A stretch of 64,000 nucleotides of DNA from contig NC_092087.1 of assembly GCF_045679555.1 (NCBI RefSeq), forward strand, positions 87,890,390 to 87,954,389, given 5' to 3'. Made by a program: the position numbers and the translations under genes. Shown here piece after piece: positions 43,740-56,400 of the stretch (positions are counted from its first letter, which is position 1; every line of letters starts with the position of its first letter). Below the pieces are notes generated by a model. It saw only the letters and a list, made by a program, of their open reading frames with translations, was not told where the DNA came from and ran no database searches. Source of the stretch: Salvelinus alpinus (lineage: Eukaryota; Chordata; Actinopteri; Salmoniformes; Salmonidae).

Positions 43740-44400
43740 ATACAAGTGGGTACAGTACAGTTCAGAGATAAATAATATTTTCCTAAAAACTCCGAACGAA
43801 ACGAATAGAACTGCTGCTGTGTTATAATTAAAATAACGTTCTAGAACAACGCGTTGTTTCTAGAGCGCGATTTTCTCTGATGAATCGGTGTCAGAAGGCT
43901 GGTCGAACACAATATCCCTTATGTTCCCCAAAAACAATGATCCTATTTATAACGTTTCATATGATGGTTATGAAAAGCCTAGACTCCTTCCCTTGCAACC
44001 ACAGTTTTCCCTGACAGTCCCGTCTCTGAAACTCACCCTTATTTTCTCAAAAAGAAAGCTTTAAAAGAATTGGCACACTTCTATGACATACACATTTATT
44101 GTGATATTTTACATAATTCTCCCACCAACATTACTAGTCATGTAATGTAAACAATAATGTAATCAAGCATTTAGGCTAATAGACAAAGAAGCAGAATGAC
44201 CCACATAAAACAATTTTAGTGTGCAAATCTAGATTGACAATTTCATATTAGGGTAGAATAATAAACAAAATACAGTATTCCTTAGTTCTAGATTGTGAGA
44301 GACAAATTCAAGTGTCAAAAGGTTATTTTGGGGTAAATGTTACAATTAATTCCATGTGTAACACACATCTGACAATTATATAGGTAAACATTGACATATG
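43740..44400. other. Unassigned A/T-rich spacer
   Basis: No coding exon, SINE or MITE is recognisable between the CpG-rich block and the repeats beginning near 44.4 kb. Confidence 0.4.
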
Positions 44401-44679
44401 TCCAAAATGGCAACCTTTTCCCTAATATAGTGCACTACTTTTCACCATTTGAGACGTACCCTATTGAATGCCAACATTCACCTTTCGTCATACCGATTTC
44501 AATTCATGTCATGTACTTAATCTTAACACGAGAAGTTCAGACCCTGTTCATGTCCTTTGGAAAATAACCAGGGTTTGAATTACAGGGGGGTGTAGGCCAG
44601 ACTGAACACCCTCGTCGTTCATGCACCCCCAAGAGCCAATGTATAATTTGAACCCATAATTTGAAGTTATAATAACAGG

Positions 44680-44797
44680 TGAACAACATAGTGGGGAAAG
44701 ACTCCCAGTCAATATGGTTCAGAGAACCCTGGTTCTAATGACAGGTGAATAAAGTAGTGGGAAAGACTCCCAGTCAATATGGTTCAGAGAACAGGCC
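44680..44797. repeat. Direct duplication of about 60 bp
   Basis: GACAGGTGAATAAAGTAGTG..GACTCCCAGTCAATATGGTT occurs twice in a row, as ACAGGTGAACAACATAGTGG near 44678 and its relative near 44740, with a few differences. Confidence 0.8.
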
Positions 44798-45084
44798 TCC
44801 TTATTCAAGTCAACGACGCCATAATGGGTGGACTATTTCTATGGTTCAGAGAGGTTTAGAAACAAACACAGGAAGTGATGTAACAATACAAAGAAACAAA
44901 AAAGTGCCACTGTCGCCGCGTTATCAACTACACTGTGCCACTAAAACAAGCAATGAAATCGACTGGCATTGGCAAAATTGCAATGAAGACAATATTAATT
45001 TGTGCATAGTGATTGGTTAACTGATTAGGTATCTCGCTAGCTCTGGAAACAAGTGTTGCTACTTTATCCTGGCAGGCTATGCTT

Positions 45085-45170
45085 CAGTCCCAAATGGCAC
45101 CCTATACCCTACCTAGTGAAATAGACCTGGTTAAAACTAGTGAACTATATGAGGATGCAATTTGGGACGC
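45085..45170. mobile_element. Foldback MITE, AATGGCACCCTATACC family
   Basis: Left CAGTCCCAAATGGCACCCTA, right GAGGATGCAATTTGGGACGC. A worn copy. Confidence 0.65.
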
Positions 45171-45287
45171 ATTTTATGTTGTCAAACTTTGGCTGGTCCA
45201 GGATCAGTTTGACCATTTCTTTAAAAGATTCCTAAGAGCTGACCCCAAACCAGTTGTTATAGCACTAACAGAGTGAAGAGGTATAGG

Positions 45288-45413
45288 TTACATCCTAAAT
45301 GGGCACCCTATTCCCTCTATAGTGCACTACATTTAACCAGGGCCCATAGGTACCCATAGGGCTCTAGTCAAAAGTACTGCACTATATAGGGAATAGGGTG
45401 CCATTTGGGACAA
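45288..45413. mobile_element. Foldback MITE, ACCCTATTCCCTCTATAG family
   Basis: Left ATGGGCACCCTATTCCCTCT, right ATAGGGAATAGGGTGCCATT. A short direct repeat CCCATAGG lies in the loop. Confidence 0.85.
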
Positions 45414-45461
45414 ATCCATAGTGTAGTGTGAGATAGTACTGGGCCAGACGGTGAGATAGGG

Positions 45462-45553
45462 TGCATCCTAAATGGTACCATGTTCCCTGTATAGTGCACT
45501 ACTTTTGACCGGAGCGCTATATATTGGGAATAGGGTGCCATTTGGGATGCACA
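45462..45553. mobile_element. Foldback MITE, same family as 45288-45413
   Basis: Left GTGCATCCTAAATGGTACCA, right GGGAATAGGGTGCCATTTGG. With the previous entry it makes two copies within 300 bp. Confidence 0.85.
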
Positions 45554-45642
45554 CTTAGTTTCATCTGGTTGTTACTGTAAGACCGCGTGGGGAGGGGATT
45601 TTGGGTTTAAAAAACACTTCAGGCCACTCTAACGGAGCAGGG

Positions 45643-45742
45643 TAAAGTTGCCCCTATACGCTGATCTTGGGTCAGTTTTGCAAGTGAAGAGGAATCAAAA
45701 CTGATCCAAGAACTGTAACTAAGGGAATCTTCACCCCGGAGG
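45643..45742. mobile_element. Short foldback MITE, same family as 2825-2943
   Basis: Left GTAAAGTTGCCCCTATACGC, then TGATCTTGGGTCAGTTTTG, right GGAATCTTCACCCCGGAG. Confidence 0.7.
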
Positions 45743-45840
45743 TTCTGTAACACAAAACATAATACCTGTTACCTAACCACCTTGTTTAGCCAATAGCCAT
45801 CAGAACAGAGGTGTTTGTGGTTGATATGTAAATGAATGAT

Positions 45841-45958
45841 TGGCCAGTGTCCCTGTATCTCTTCAATGATTGTCTGGTGTCCCTGTATCTCTTCAATGAT
45901 TGGCCAGTGTCCCTGTATCTCTTCATTGATTGGCCGGTGTCCCTGTATCTCTTTAGCT
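45841..45958. repeat. 30-bp tandem repeat, four units
   Basis: Units of TGGCCAGTGTCCCTGTATCT plus CTTCAATGAT. Lies about 120 bp beyond the afmid stop codon in the afmid direction, possibly in its 3' UTR. Confidence 0.92.
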
Positions 45959-46081
45959 CTTCCCCATCATCTTTAACAGCAGCTGTACAAGGAGGAGGTA
46001 GACGCATAAAGACAAAGGTCACAAAGGTCAAGTGCATCTTAACCTCTGAGACAGACTGATACTCATGATGAGTAATGATCA

Positions 46082-48308
46082 TTAGCTCAAGGAGAGTGAC
46101 TCCCAAAAAGCACCCCACACTAAGGTCTGGAGGAAATAACACTGTCTAGCTAATACACTTTTTATTTTCCTCAAAGGTTGACTGTGACTTGGAAAGAGAT
46201 AGGGAGGGAGGAGGTAGGGAGGGGCGAGCGAGAGAAGGAGAAGAAAAAGGAAGGGATAGATAAGGAGGAAGAGGGAGAAAGAGGAAGGGATGGGGGTACC
46301 TACCTGAGTGAGGTGGTAGTCTCCGTCGACTAGCTGCTCGATGATGTTGAAGTGATCTGTGTTTGGAACGTCCTCCAATGTTACCTTCAGTCCTTCTGTT
46401 GACTCCAGAGCCTGCAAGAGGGAAGGAGGAGAGGAGGGAGAAAGGAAGGAGGAGAGGAGGGAGAGAGGAAGGGAAGAGAGGGAGAGCAAAGGAGGGAGAA
46501 AAAAAAGGGACAGAAAGATAGTAGTTTTCTAGGCCCTAAAACTCTTCAAAAAATATAAGGGGTCAGCTGTTATAAAGGTGAATTGTTTTGTCACTTTCTG
46601 AAATCGTGCAACAAGAACAATCTAGATATATTCTAATGTGTCCCAGACAATGTCTGTTTTTCCATCCATGGAACTCGGACACATTCTATTCATCAGCTCT
46701 GATTCTGTGTTCTACTTCTGTGTGTTCAGTCTGTACTGACTTTGTAGTAGTCCTCCGACTGCTTCCGGAACTCTGGCGAGTCGTTCTGCGCCACGGCAAC
46801 CACGATGTCACAGTCGGAGGAGGAGAGTTTGAGCTGCGGAACCAACTGACTAGGACTGTTCCTCAGAGCCACCTCTCTGTGAAGAGACAGAGAGAGTGAG
46901 ACAGAGAGAAAGAGGGGAAAAAAGAAGCGAGAGAGAGAGGGGAGCTTCTGGTGATGGCTCTGACTGGCACTGACTGCTACTGGACACCCACAGAGCAAAC
47001 ACACAGACTACATCTCTCTCTCTAAATATAGGATTCATTTAACCTTCTTCACTCTCTCACATACACAATGCCAAACACACACAAATAATTTGGCCATTGA
47101 TAAACACCATTACTCACTGACCTTAGGTGACCATTAGTAGATAAGGTAGAGCAGTGGTTCCCAAACTTTTTATAGTCCCGTACCCCTTCAAACATTCAAC
47201 CTCCATCTGTACCCCCTCTAGCACCAGGGTCAGCGCACTCTCAAATGTTGTTTTTTGCCATCATTGTAAGCCTCCACACACACACACTATACGATACATT
47301 TATTAAACATAAGAGTGAGTCTGAGTTTGTCACAACCCGGCTCGTGGGAAATGACAAAGAGCTCTTATAGGACCAGGGCACAAATAATTATAATCAATAA
47401 TTTTGCTCTTTATTTAAACATTTTACATATAAAACCTTATTTGTTCATCAAAAATTGTGAATAACTCACCACAGGTTAATGAGAAGGGTGTGCTTGAAAG
47501 GATGCACATACCTCTGCAATGTTGGGTTGTATTGGAGAGAGTCTCAGTCTTATATCATTTACCACACACAGTCTGTGCCTGTATTTAGTTTTCATGCTAG
47601 TGAGGGCGGAGAATCCCCTCTCACATAGGTACGTGGTTGCATAGGGCATCAGTGTCTTAACAGCGCGATTTGCTAAGGCAAGAAACTCTGCACGCAGCCC
47701 TATCCAGAAATCTGGCAGTGGATTCTGATTAAATTCAATTTTCACAGAACCGCTTGTTGCAATTTCAATGAGGCTCTCTTGTTCAGATATCGGTAAGTGG
47801 ACTGGAGGCAGGGCATGAAAGGGATAACGAATCCTGTTGTTTGTGTCGTCCGTTTCAGGAAAGTACTTGCGTAATTGTGCACCCAGCTCACTCGCTATAT
47901 CACATTTGACATTGTCCATAAGCTTGAGTTCATTTGCACACAGAAAAATCATACAATGATGGAAAGACCTGTGTGTTGTCCTTGTTAATGCAGACAGAGA
48001 AGAGCTCCAACTTCTTAATCATAGCCTCAATTTTGTCCCACACATTGAATATAGTTGCACAGCGTCGCTGTAATCCTAGATTCAGACCATTCAGGTGAGA
48101 AAAAAAAATCACCCAGATAGGCCAGTCGTGTGAGAAACTCGTCATCATGCAAGCGGTCAGACAAGTGGAAATTATGGTCAGTAAAGAAAACATTAAGTCT
48201 CTCAATTTAAAAAAAAACATGGTACGTACTCTGTCATCTTCAGAGGCTCGTTGACATAGGTGGACAGGATGGGCAGGAGGTCATATATACCACTGACCAG
48301 GAACGCAC

Positions 48309-48370
<62 letters not shown>

Positions 48371-51300
48371 ATGTATGGGTAAGGAGATAGGAGGGAGAGA
48401 AGATTGTCAATCATTCAAAATAAAAAAGCAGGTCTTTCTGTGATTATGGAGAAAGATTACTGAGCTCACGTCTCTGCTGACAACCCGCTATCTCCTGACC
48501 TCTAACCTCTCACCTTTGATCTGAGGGGTCACACTGTACTGAGACCAGTCTGTAGAGAGGATCATAGCAGCCAGGTGGGCCCCCGCAGAGTGGCCACACA
48601 GGTACAGACCACTAGAGAGAGAGAGAGAGACACAGAGAGAGACAGAGAGAATTGCCAGTCAGAAACCAACCCCTAGCCTAGACATTCATATCATCAAATC
48701 ATGACATATTTGTTACTATCCTTTAGTCAGATAGTAAAGATTATATTCAGCCACTCTTGGAAGTTGATTTAAAACTTCCAAGAAAGGCATTAAGACTGCC
48801 TTTAGTAAGTACAGATCTGAGATTGAGACTGATGAAGAGGGCGCACCTAATGTGTGAATACTGTTGAATGACGGACACCACACTCCTCCGCACCTGAGAC
48901 ACCATCACATCCATGTTCCCTGGATGGGAAACGGGGAAGAGGAGGAAAGTAAGAAAAAATAGGAACAAACGAAGGACAGATAGAGATGAATGTGTGAAAA
49001 AGGGCAGCGAGATCGGGCTAAGTCCAAAATGGGACCCTATTCCCTACAGTGCACAATTTTAGACCAGGGCCCATAGGGCTGAAGCTGCTCTCGACCAACA
49101 GGCTGCTGTGCTCTGAAGACCCCAGCTGCAGTCTACAGAAGTAGTACGCTATAGATAAACAGGGAGACATTTGGGACGCATTCATAATGTCTCCTATGTT
49201 GCTATGACATCACAAACCAGGGACACACCAACGGTACCTTTGGGAGCGATGTCGTAACCCACGGCGACCACCACGACGCCCTTATGGACCAATGGGACGG
49301 CCATAAACCCGGACTCCTCCTTACTAGGAAGAAGAAACACAGGCCATTTCTCAAATGGATTTGCTCAACTCCTGCGTCTGAGAGAGAGAGAGAGGAGATA
49401 GAGATAGATAGATACCTAAGGAACTGCCAGTAGCCTCCATGGAGGTAGATCACCAGTGGGACATCTATAAGAAGAAAGAAAACATTGGTTATGGGCAATT
49501 CCACAGTAACAGAATGATGCGGACACTCAAGATTTCTTTACTTTAAAATGTATGTCAAACAAAAAACTAAGTTAAACAGCCCCATACAACACAATAACTA
49601 CTTTTAACCATTTCCACTGAAAATTGACCAAAAAAACTAATGTACTTGAAGAACAGTGCATATGCTAAGTTTGGTAACAGAATGACGATTTGTGCCATTT
49701 TTTCCGTCACTCCACAAACCTTCACCCCCTCCCCCACAAACACCCACTTAGAAGATCCAAGACCAGATGCATGTGAGCTGTCTAACCCAGGGCACTGCCT
49801 GTGTCTGTGTGGATCTGTGTCTGTGTGGATCTGTGTCTGTGTGGATCTGTGTCTGTGTGGATCTGTGTCTGTGTGGATCTGTGTCTGTGTGGATCTGTGT
49901 CTGTGTGCAGTTTCTACTGTGGAAATGCCTTGTTTCTCCAGTTCCATGTTGCCCCCACACCTGTGTGTCATGTAATGTGTTGTGAAAGCTGGGTTTTCCC
50001 CTTGATAAGGGCAAACCGTATTCCCTTTAAGTCATTAGAAATCTGTCACAGCTGTCAGTAATGTGCTGCTGCCATACTGCACTACAGTACTACACAACAG
50101 TAGTAATGTACACTACAGTACTGAACTACAGTACTACACTACTGAACTACTGTATTACACCACAGTACACTACAATACTACACTATTACACCACAGTACA
50201 ACACCACAGTATACCCCCTTTGGTCTCAACAACATACTGTAGCTGCAGTATACTAGTGTTAGATCAGGAGATTGAATCTGGAGTTTTGGTTTATGCTTCC
50301 TTTTAACACTATTGTGATGTAATATCTTAAATAATCAGTGACTGAAAATAACTCAGTTTTCATGTTTTCAGTGAAACCCTTCTGTTATTTCATTTCACCA
50401 CGAGATAAAGAATGAAGGTGTGTGTCTCAGTAGCTGGGATCAGAGGGATGATGCCTGAGGGCTGTCTGTGGAGATGCCTGAGGGCTGTCTGTGGTGATGC
50501 CCGAGGGCTGTCTGTGGTGATGCCCGAGGGCTGTCTGTGGTGATGCCCGAGGGCTGTCTGTGGTGATGCCCGAGGGCTGTCTGTGGTGATGCCCGAGGGC
50601 TGTCTGTGGTGATGCCCGAGGGCTGTCTGTGGTGATGCCCGAGGGCTGTCTGTGGTGATGCCCGAGGGCTGTCTGTGGTGATGCCCGAGGGCTGTCTGTG
50701 GTGATGCCCGAGGGCTGTCTGTGGTGATGCCCGAGGGCTGTCTGTGGTGATGCCCGAGGGCTGTCTGTGGAGATGCCCGAGGGCTGTCTGTGGAGATGCC
50801 CGAGGGCTGTCTGTGGAGATGCCCGAGGGCTGTCTGTGGAGATGCCCGAGGGCTGTCTGTGGAGATGCCCGAGGGCTGTCTGTGGAGATGCCCGAGGGCT
50901 GTCTGTGGAGATGCCCGAGGGCTGTCTGTGGAGATGCCCGAGGGCTGTCTGTGGAGATGCCCGACAGCTGTCTGCGGAGATACCGGAGGGCTGTCTGTGG
51001 AGATGCCTGAGGGCTGTCTGTGGTGATGGGGGGGAGGAGGGGGGCTGAGGAGTATTTCTGTCTGTAATAAAGCCCTATTGTGGAGGAAAACTCATTCTGA
51101 TTTCCAGGCCCACCCGTGGCTGCGACCCTGCCGAGTCATGTGAAATCCATAAATTAGAGCCTAATGAATTTATTCCAATTGACTGATTTCCTTATATTAA
51201 CTGTAACTCAGCAAAATCTTTGAAATTGTTGCATGTTGCGTTTATATGTGTGTCACTTGATTATCCTGTTATTCTATCGTCATCTTCTAGTTGAAGAGAA

Positions 51301-52633
51301 TATCAGGGAGGGTGTGTTGTTGACAAACAGGCTATACCACACACACCTAGAGAAGTGGTGGTGGGAACATAGACGTCTAGTTTCTCCCCCTCTCCTTCTC
51401 CATAGGGAACGTTGAGGAGGGTCTGGGCCAGGCCACGGGCACGCTCCGTACCTGCACACGCACCAAAAACATGCACACGGAGAAATATACAGAGACACAC
51501 CTTTGTTTACTTTGCAAAAATATATATTTTGACTAAACTGTAGTGTAACCTACGGATACAGAATTACGTGTTAAACATACGGGGCACAACAACAATATAA
51601 GTCAAACCAACGACATACAGTTGGTTACTTTCCAACCATTCATTTCATTATTCGCACTGCGGGCACCACCCATATGTCACGGCTAGTCTAAAGATCCCTA
51701 TAGCAATCAGTTGGCTATTGCTCTTCCCTGAACCCACACTCTTGTCAATAATCAACTTTATCGGCTAGTTAATCAAACATCGACAGACCTTCTTTGAGCG
51801 CCGTCACGTGGGATTTGATAACGTCGTCTGCCGACATTCTGTGCGACCACTGGCTGGGCGAAAACTGCCTCTCTAGCTCCTGTCAAAGTAACCACACAGA
51901 AGTGTGTTGTGAATCGGGGCGGCCATACGTACCAGCCGGTTGGAGTCGGAACATTAGCTCATAAAGATCAGGCAGACAGCGAGGGCGCAGTCCAACAGCG
52001 CCCTCAATCGGTAGACATTCGGAACTTTTTATTAATATCAGAAGTCAACATACAGGTTTTTGTTTATACTTTTGTTGTTTCAACAGTGAACTAAAGTATT
52101 TATAATCGATATTTAGATATGAGAAACGGTGCTTTATTTTATAGTAATAATGGCAAATGGATAGGCAAAGTTTAGAAATGAAGAGAGTAGGTTCTGAAAA
52201 AGAGGAACTAGGCTACTTTAGACATTATTATATATTTCGAACAGTTGTTAAAATACTTTGTTATATAAAGGTTCAATTTTAAAAATGGAATACAAAAAAT
52301 GGAATAACACCAGGTTCATATGTTAATATAGCATGTTGATTTGTTATTAACCATGCCTGCCTCCTGGGGAATAGGAGAGCGCGTACTTACGAGACACGCA
52401 CATATTTGTGCTCTTCAAATGTTGTGTATTTTCTTTTGGATGCAGGAGAGAACTATTAAAACAACCTGATATCCGAGGTCCACGTCTTTAGTCTCAATCA
52501 ATCACACACAGCGCAGAGCTACAGCTGCACCGGGTACATATTTACAGTACAATGTCTACTGTATGAACAGACACAAAACGTACATCATCTTAACATCACT
52601 TACATCCTTATTCATATCCTTCCGACGTGACAT
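46082..52633 (-). CDS. afmid: Kynurenine formamidase (arylformamidase), complete
   Basis: Hydrolyses N-formylkynurenine to kynurenine in tryptophan breakdown; alpha/beta hydrolase, cytosolic. Eleven coding exons in transcript order: 52633-52604, 51879-51789, 51451-51347, 49464-49416, 49323-49238, 48919-48847, 48611-48514, 48308-48230, 46876-46741, 46411-46304, 46126-46082. They total 900 nt, 299 residues, all phases consistent. Visible motifs: [26 protein letters not shown], the oxyanion motif [13 protein letters not shown], the nucleophile elbow [18 protein letters not shown], the acid Asp in AQNDSPEFR and the catalytic His in NTDHFNIIE. The start [10 protein letters not shown] is a 10-codon first exon with donor GTAAGT. 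The last exon ([10 protein letters not shown]..) is less conserved but makes the total frame exact. Mouse AFMID has 305 residues. It is divergent from tk1 with about 800 bp between start codons, as in mammals, where the two share a promoter. Confidence 0.94.
46190..46510. repeat. Purine-rich GGAGG/GAAAG tracts around an afmid exon
   Basis: Low-complexity A/G sequence flanks exon 46411-46304 on both sides; on the coding strand these are long pyrimidine tracts. Confidence 0.7.
47152..48210 (-). mobile_element. Fragment of a hAT transposon with transposase remnants
   Basis: Low end CAGTGGTTCCCAAACTTTTT is a typical hAT terminal repeat. On the minus strand the region encodes [20 protein letters not shown], then an open stretch at 47952-47476 with the hAT dimerisation motif ([20 protein letters not shown]). 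It resembles the ZBED5/SCAND3 type of hAT protein. The transposase is broken into at least two frames and lacks its N-terminal part and the other end. The fragment stops about 20 bp from the donor of afmid exon 48308-48230. Confidence 0.85.
48311..48368. repeat. (GA)n microsatellite abutting an afmid acceptor
   Basis: About 29 GA units; on the afmid strand it is a (CT)n tract leading straight into the acceptor of exon 48308-48230. A shorter GA tract at 48613-48650 plays the same part for exon 48611-48514. Confidence 0.95.
49796..49912. repeat. 18-bp minisatellite TGTGTGGATCTGTGTC
   Basis: About six and a half units in an afmid intron. Open on both strands, giving spurious open frames. Confidence 0.93.
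50056..50215. repeat. Low-complexity ACTACAGTACTACAC tract
   Basis: Irregular repeats of CTACAGTACTACAC and variants in an afmid intron. Confidence 0.75.
50449..51031. repeat. 23-bp minisatellite in afmid intron
   Basis: About 25 units of GATGCCCGAGGGCTGTCTGT plus GGT or GGA. The left half carries GGT units and the right half GGA units, a sharp change near 50770. Confidence 0.95.
51092..51248. mobile_element. Fragment of a Tc1-like transposon end
   Basis: Contains AATTGACTGATTTCCTTATA, AACTGTAACTCAGCAAAATC and TTGTTGCATGTTGCGTTTAT, a terminal stretch of an abundant salmonid Tc1-like family. The rest of the element is missing. Confidence 0.8.
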
Positions 52634-53434
52634 TGTTGCTCTTGAATGTAACAACAGCAGATAGACTCCGATAGGCACAACACAGAGAACCTTTGGAATT
52701 GGACAAAAGATAAGCAGGAGAAAAAACGACCATCGAGGACAGTGGGTCCAACGGGTCTGCGGGACGAGTGTCTGCGGGGTGTCACAATGTTCTCAGGCAA
52801 ACGGTTTCAGTTGCCAGATTCTACATAAACAGCTGTTTATTTGTTAACGACAACCGCTAAGATTTTGTACCAACACAGTCAGTGAACCACCGTAACTTGA
52901 TGGCACAACAATAACAGCTCGTTAGAATTGCAGCCCGGCCAATGTAACAGTGCATTAGTACACGGTGTACTGTACCTTGTGCTGGAGAACATGACATCCT
53001 GTGTTGGGTGGAGTAAAAAGGGTTTCACTAACTAAACTGACAATACATGCAACACCGTAACACAGAACGCACTCTTTGATAGCCTAGGCCTACTACAGTA
53101 GTGCCTTCAGAGTATTATCATGAATTGTCTAGATACATGTTAAATACTATGGAGCTCCGTACAATTACAAATGAGTTATGTCCAAGCTAAATGAAAGTAC
53201 AACTTTGTAATGAGTATAATTAACAAAGTCTCCCGCCAGAAGAACGAACGTTTGACCTACTGACGCGTTTGTCACGTGATTATTCTGTGAGCTGATTGGT
53301 TCGTTCAGTGACCCTGATCAAGCATTTACAGAAACCGTCGCGGCGGGATATTCGTAATCTTTTCAGCCTCTCCGAAGAGTGCAGAGTTATTTTTCATAAT
53401 TATTAGGAATATTGTGAAACATAAGGTTAACTTA
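52634..53434. promoter_or_regulatory. Shared afmid/tk1 promoter interval
   Basis: Interval between divergent start codons. Near tk1 there is an inverted CCAAT box (ATTGG at 53295-53299) and a GGCGGGA element at 53342-53348 resembling an E2F half site. Both fit the known G1/S control of vertebrate TK1. No TATA box is obvious. The left half contains a duplicated piece of tk1. Confidence 0.65.
52786..52976 (+). repeat. Partial copy of tk1 exon 2 and intron 2 in the promoter interval
   Basis: About 190 bp closely matching 53678-53869, by eye over 90 percent identical. It starts inside exon 2 (AATGTTCTCAGGCAAA, coding MFSGK), keeps the splice donor position (GGTTTCAGTTG) and then follows intron 2 (TTTATTTGTTAACGACAACC, GTCAGTGAACCACCGTAACT). 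Same orientation as tk1. The exon part is incomplete at its 5' side. Confidence 0.93.
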
Positions 53435-56400
53435 ATGGAGTGTTTGAATGTTCCAAGAATCCTGCCAAATTCCCCACGGAAAGCAATAGGACAGATCCAG
53501 GTACGTTCACAATTTATTTTTGAGACAAATGCGTTACCCTAAACATTTTTATAATCATCTTAAAACAAACCAAATAACTCAATCATATGCAGTGCACTGA
53601 TTGTACGTTTAGATTTCTATGTCGATCGTACACATCAAACTCATTGTCTCTCATTTGTTTGCAGATCATCTTTGGCCCAATGTTCTCTGGCAAAAGGTTT
53701 CAGTTGGCTAATTCTTCATAATCAGCTGTTTATTTGTTAACGACAACCGCTAAGATTTTGTACCAACACAGTCAGTGAACCACCGTAACTTGATGGCACG
53801 ACTATAGCAGCTCGTTAGAATTGTAGCCCGCCAAATGTAACAGTGCATTAGTACACGGTTTACTGTAATCAGCATCTCAAGCACTAGCTCGTAACAAGCT
53901 ACTGTAGTGTGTACTTTACATAGTATTACAAATTAGAACATATTAGTAATTTAATAGGATCTTTGCATTTATCCTATAAACTGTAACCATCTACTCCGCG
54001 GCAGTGTTTTAGAGAGCGCTTCATAGCTGTATTACTAGTTTGTGATACATTTTTTCTATAACTGACTGAAATCTATTTTCTTATTAACAGCACTGAGTTG
54101 ATCAGGCGAGTGCGTCGTTTCCAGATCGCTCAGTACAACTGTTTGGTGGTCAAATATGCCAAAGATACACGCTACTCCGAGAAGGGCATGGCCACGCATG
54201 ACAAGTAAGAACACTCTGGTTTATGTCAAATACATTATCTCCTGATTTGTATAGATTACATTTAACCGCACCCCCATTAACTAATTATTACCCTGATTCA
54301 CCTGATTCTCATTGTTGCCACCCAGGACAACAGTTGTTTCCCTCTGCTTTTGCGAGTTTGAATAGTAGAATACACAAGGTGCCATTTTGAAATGTGGCGG
54401 TGCATCGGCAGGTTCTCTTGTTGCGTCACTCACTGACAGTCAAATAGCCCATGTCAGCTAACATTTTTTTAGATTGCTAAATTGGTTTAGAGGCCAGCTA
54501 TTTAAACTTGTCATCATGGTCGAATTACCAGCCAGGGGCGATTGATTTTGTTAGTCAGTCTCACTCAGATATATTAAAAACTTTCAACATTTCTCTCCGC
54601 CCCATGGCAAAATGTACAGAATTGCAGCATCACTAATGTATTTAGTAGGATGGTCTCTTTATATATGTGTGTGTGTGTGTGTGTATATGTATGTATGTAT
54701 TTATTTATTTATTTATTTCTACACAAACACCAGAAACACAATGGAAGCTGTCCCAGCCAACTCCCTGAGTGACGTGCGTTCTCTCGCTCTGCAGGCTTGC
54801 GTCATCGGAATCGACGAAGGACAGTTTGTAAGTATAGTACATTAGTCTGTTACCCTCTCACTGTATCCAACAGAGTGATCCTCTTTGTTCCTCACCAGAT
54901 CATTACCTGTATGTTCTCTACAGCTGAATAACCTGCCATTGATATTCATCTGTTAAGCACATGGCGTCATCAGCACCATATTCCTTAGTGTTATTATGAC
55001 CACCTTTTTTCAACCGTCTCCCCCAGACGCTCCACGTATTTAAACTGTTCCAGAGCGAGCACACCTGATTCAACTGGTCAACTAACCATCAAGCCATTTA
55101 CATTTACATTTTAGTCATTTAGCAGACGCTCTTATCCAGAGCGACTTACAGTAGAGTGCATACATTTTATTACATTTTTACATACTGAGACAAGGATATC
55201 CCTACCGGCCAAACCCTCCCTAACCCGGACGACGCTATGCCAATTGTGCGTCGCCCCACGGATCTCCCGGTTGCGGCCGGCTGCGACAGAGCCTGGGCGC
55301 GAACCCAGCCCAGCCTGGGCGCGAACCCAGAGACTCTGGTGGCGCAGCTAGCACTGCGATGCAGTGCCCTAGACCACTGCGCCACCCGGGAGACCGGGTG
55401 GCCCTTGACTAGTTGAATCAGGTGATCTAGTTCAGGGCTACAACAGAATGGTGAAACATCTCTGAGGAGATCACTGACCTATGCTACATTACCAATGATA
55501 ACCAACCATGTCCTAACTGTTATACCCGTATGCTTATGAATCCATGCCACATTCTTCTTGTGTTTGTGTGTTTGTCAGTTCCCAGACACGGTGGAGTTCT
55601 GTGAGGAGATGGCCAACATGGGGAAGACTATAATCGTAGCGGCCCTGGACGGAACCTTCCAGAGAAAGGTAGGCATGGATGATGAGTCATATCCAAGGTT
55701 TGCTGCCTGCCTCCTGGTTGTCTAGCATCGTAATCGTGTCGTCATCGGTAACAGTTGTCTCAGGTAATAGAATATTTGACATGTAGAGTTTGTCAGTTTA
55801 ATTTGAATGATTAACTGCGTATGAATGATGTCTGTCTGTCTGTGTGTGTGTCTGTACAGACAGTACATTTCTCTGGCTAGTGTACTATCTGACCGAACTC
55901 TCTGTCCTGTCTGCAGCCCTTTGGAAACATCCTGAACCTGGTTCCCCTGGCTGAGAGCGTTGTGAAGCTGAACGCTGTCTGTATGCAGTGTTACAAGGAG
56001 GCAGCATACACCAAGAGACTGGGGGCAGAGAAAGAGGTGAGGGGGATATGATTTATATTAGAGCTGAGGAGGGATCATACAGTAGAAACATCACATGCCT
56101 TCCCGACTCAAAGGTTGTATTCCCTTGAACTTCTGGGAGTGAAATGAGACTGGTGGTTTTTCATATCCTCTTTGTCGTCACAACCAATCTCTCTTGACAT
56201 TCACTGTCCTGGTCTACCTGCTTCTCTCCCTTTCTGAAATCCCCTCTTGATCTCTCTATCATCCCTGTTTTATTAGTCAACCAGTTAGGAATGAAAAGTC
56301 CCTGCAGGAATCACAATTATCACTGTGTCCCATTTCACCATTTATTACCCATCCGATCCTTTCGCATCTGCCCTAAGGAGTAAGGGTTAGGAGGTTGATT

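Noticed and set aside
43258-43741. Open frames of 103-132 codons in the CpG-rich block
   Set aside because: Overlapping frames on both strands without motifs are expected in GC-rich DNA. The block fits a promoter or 5' UTR better.
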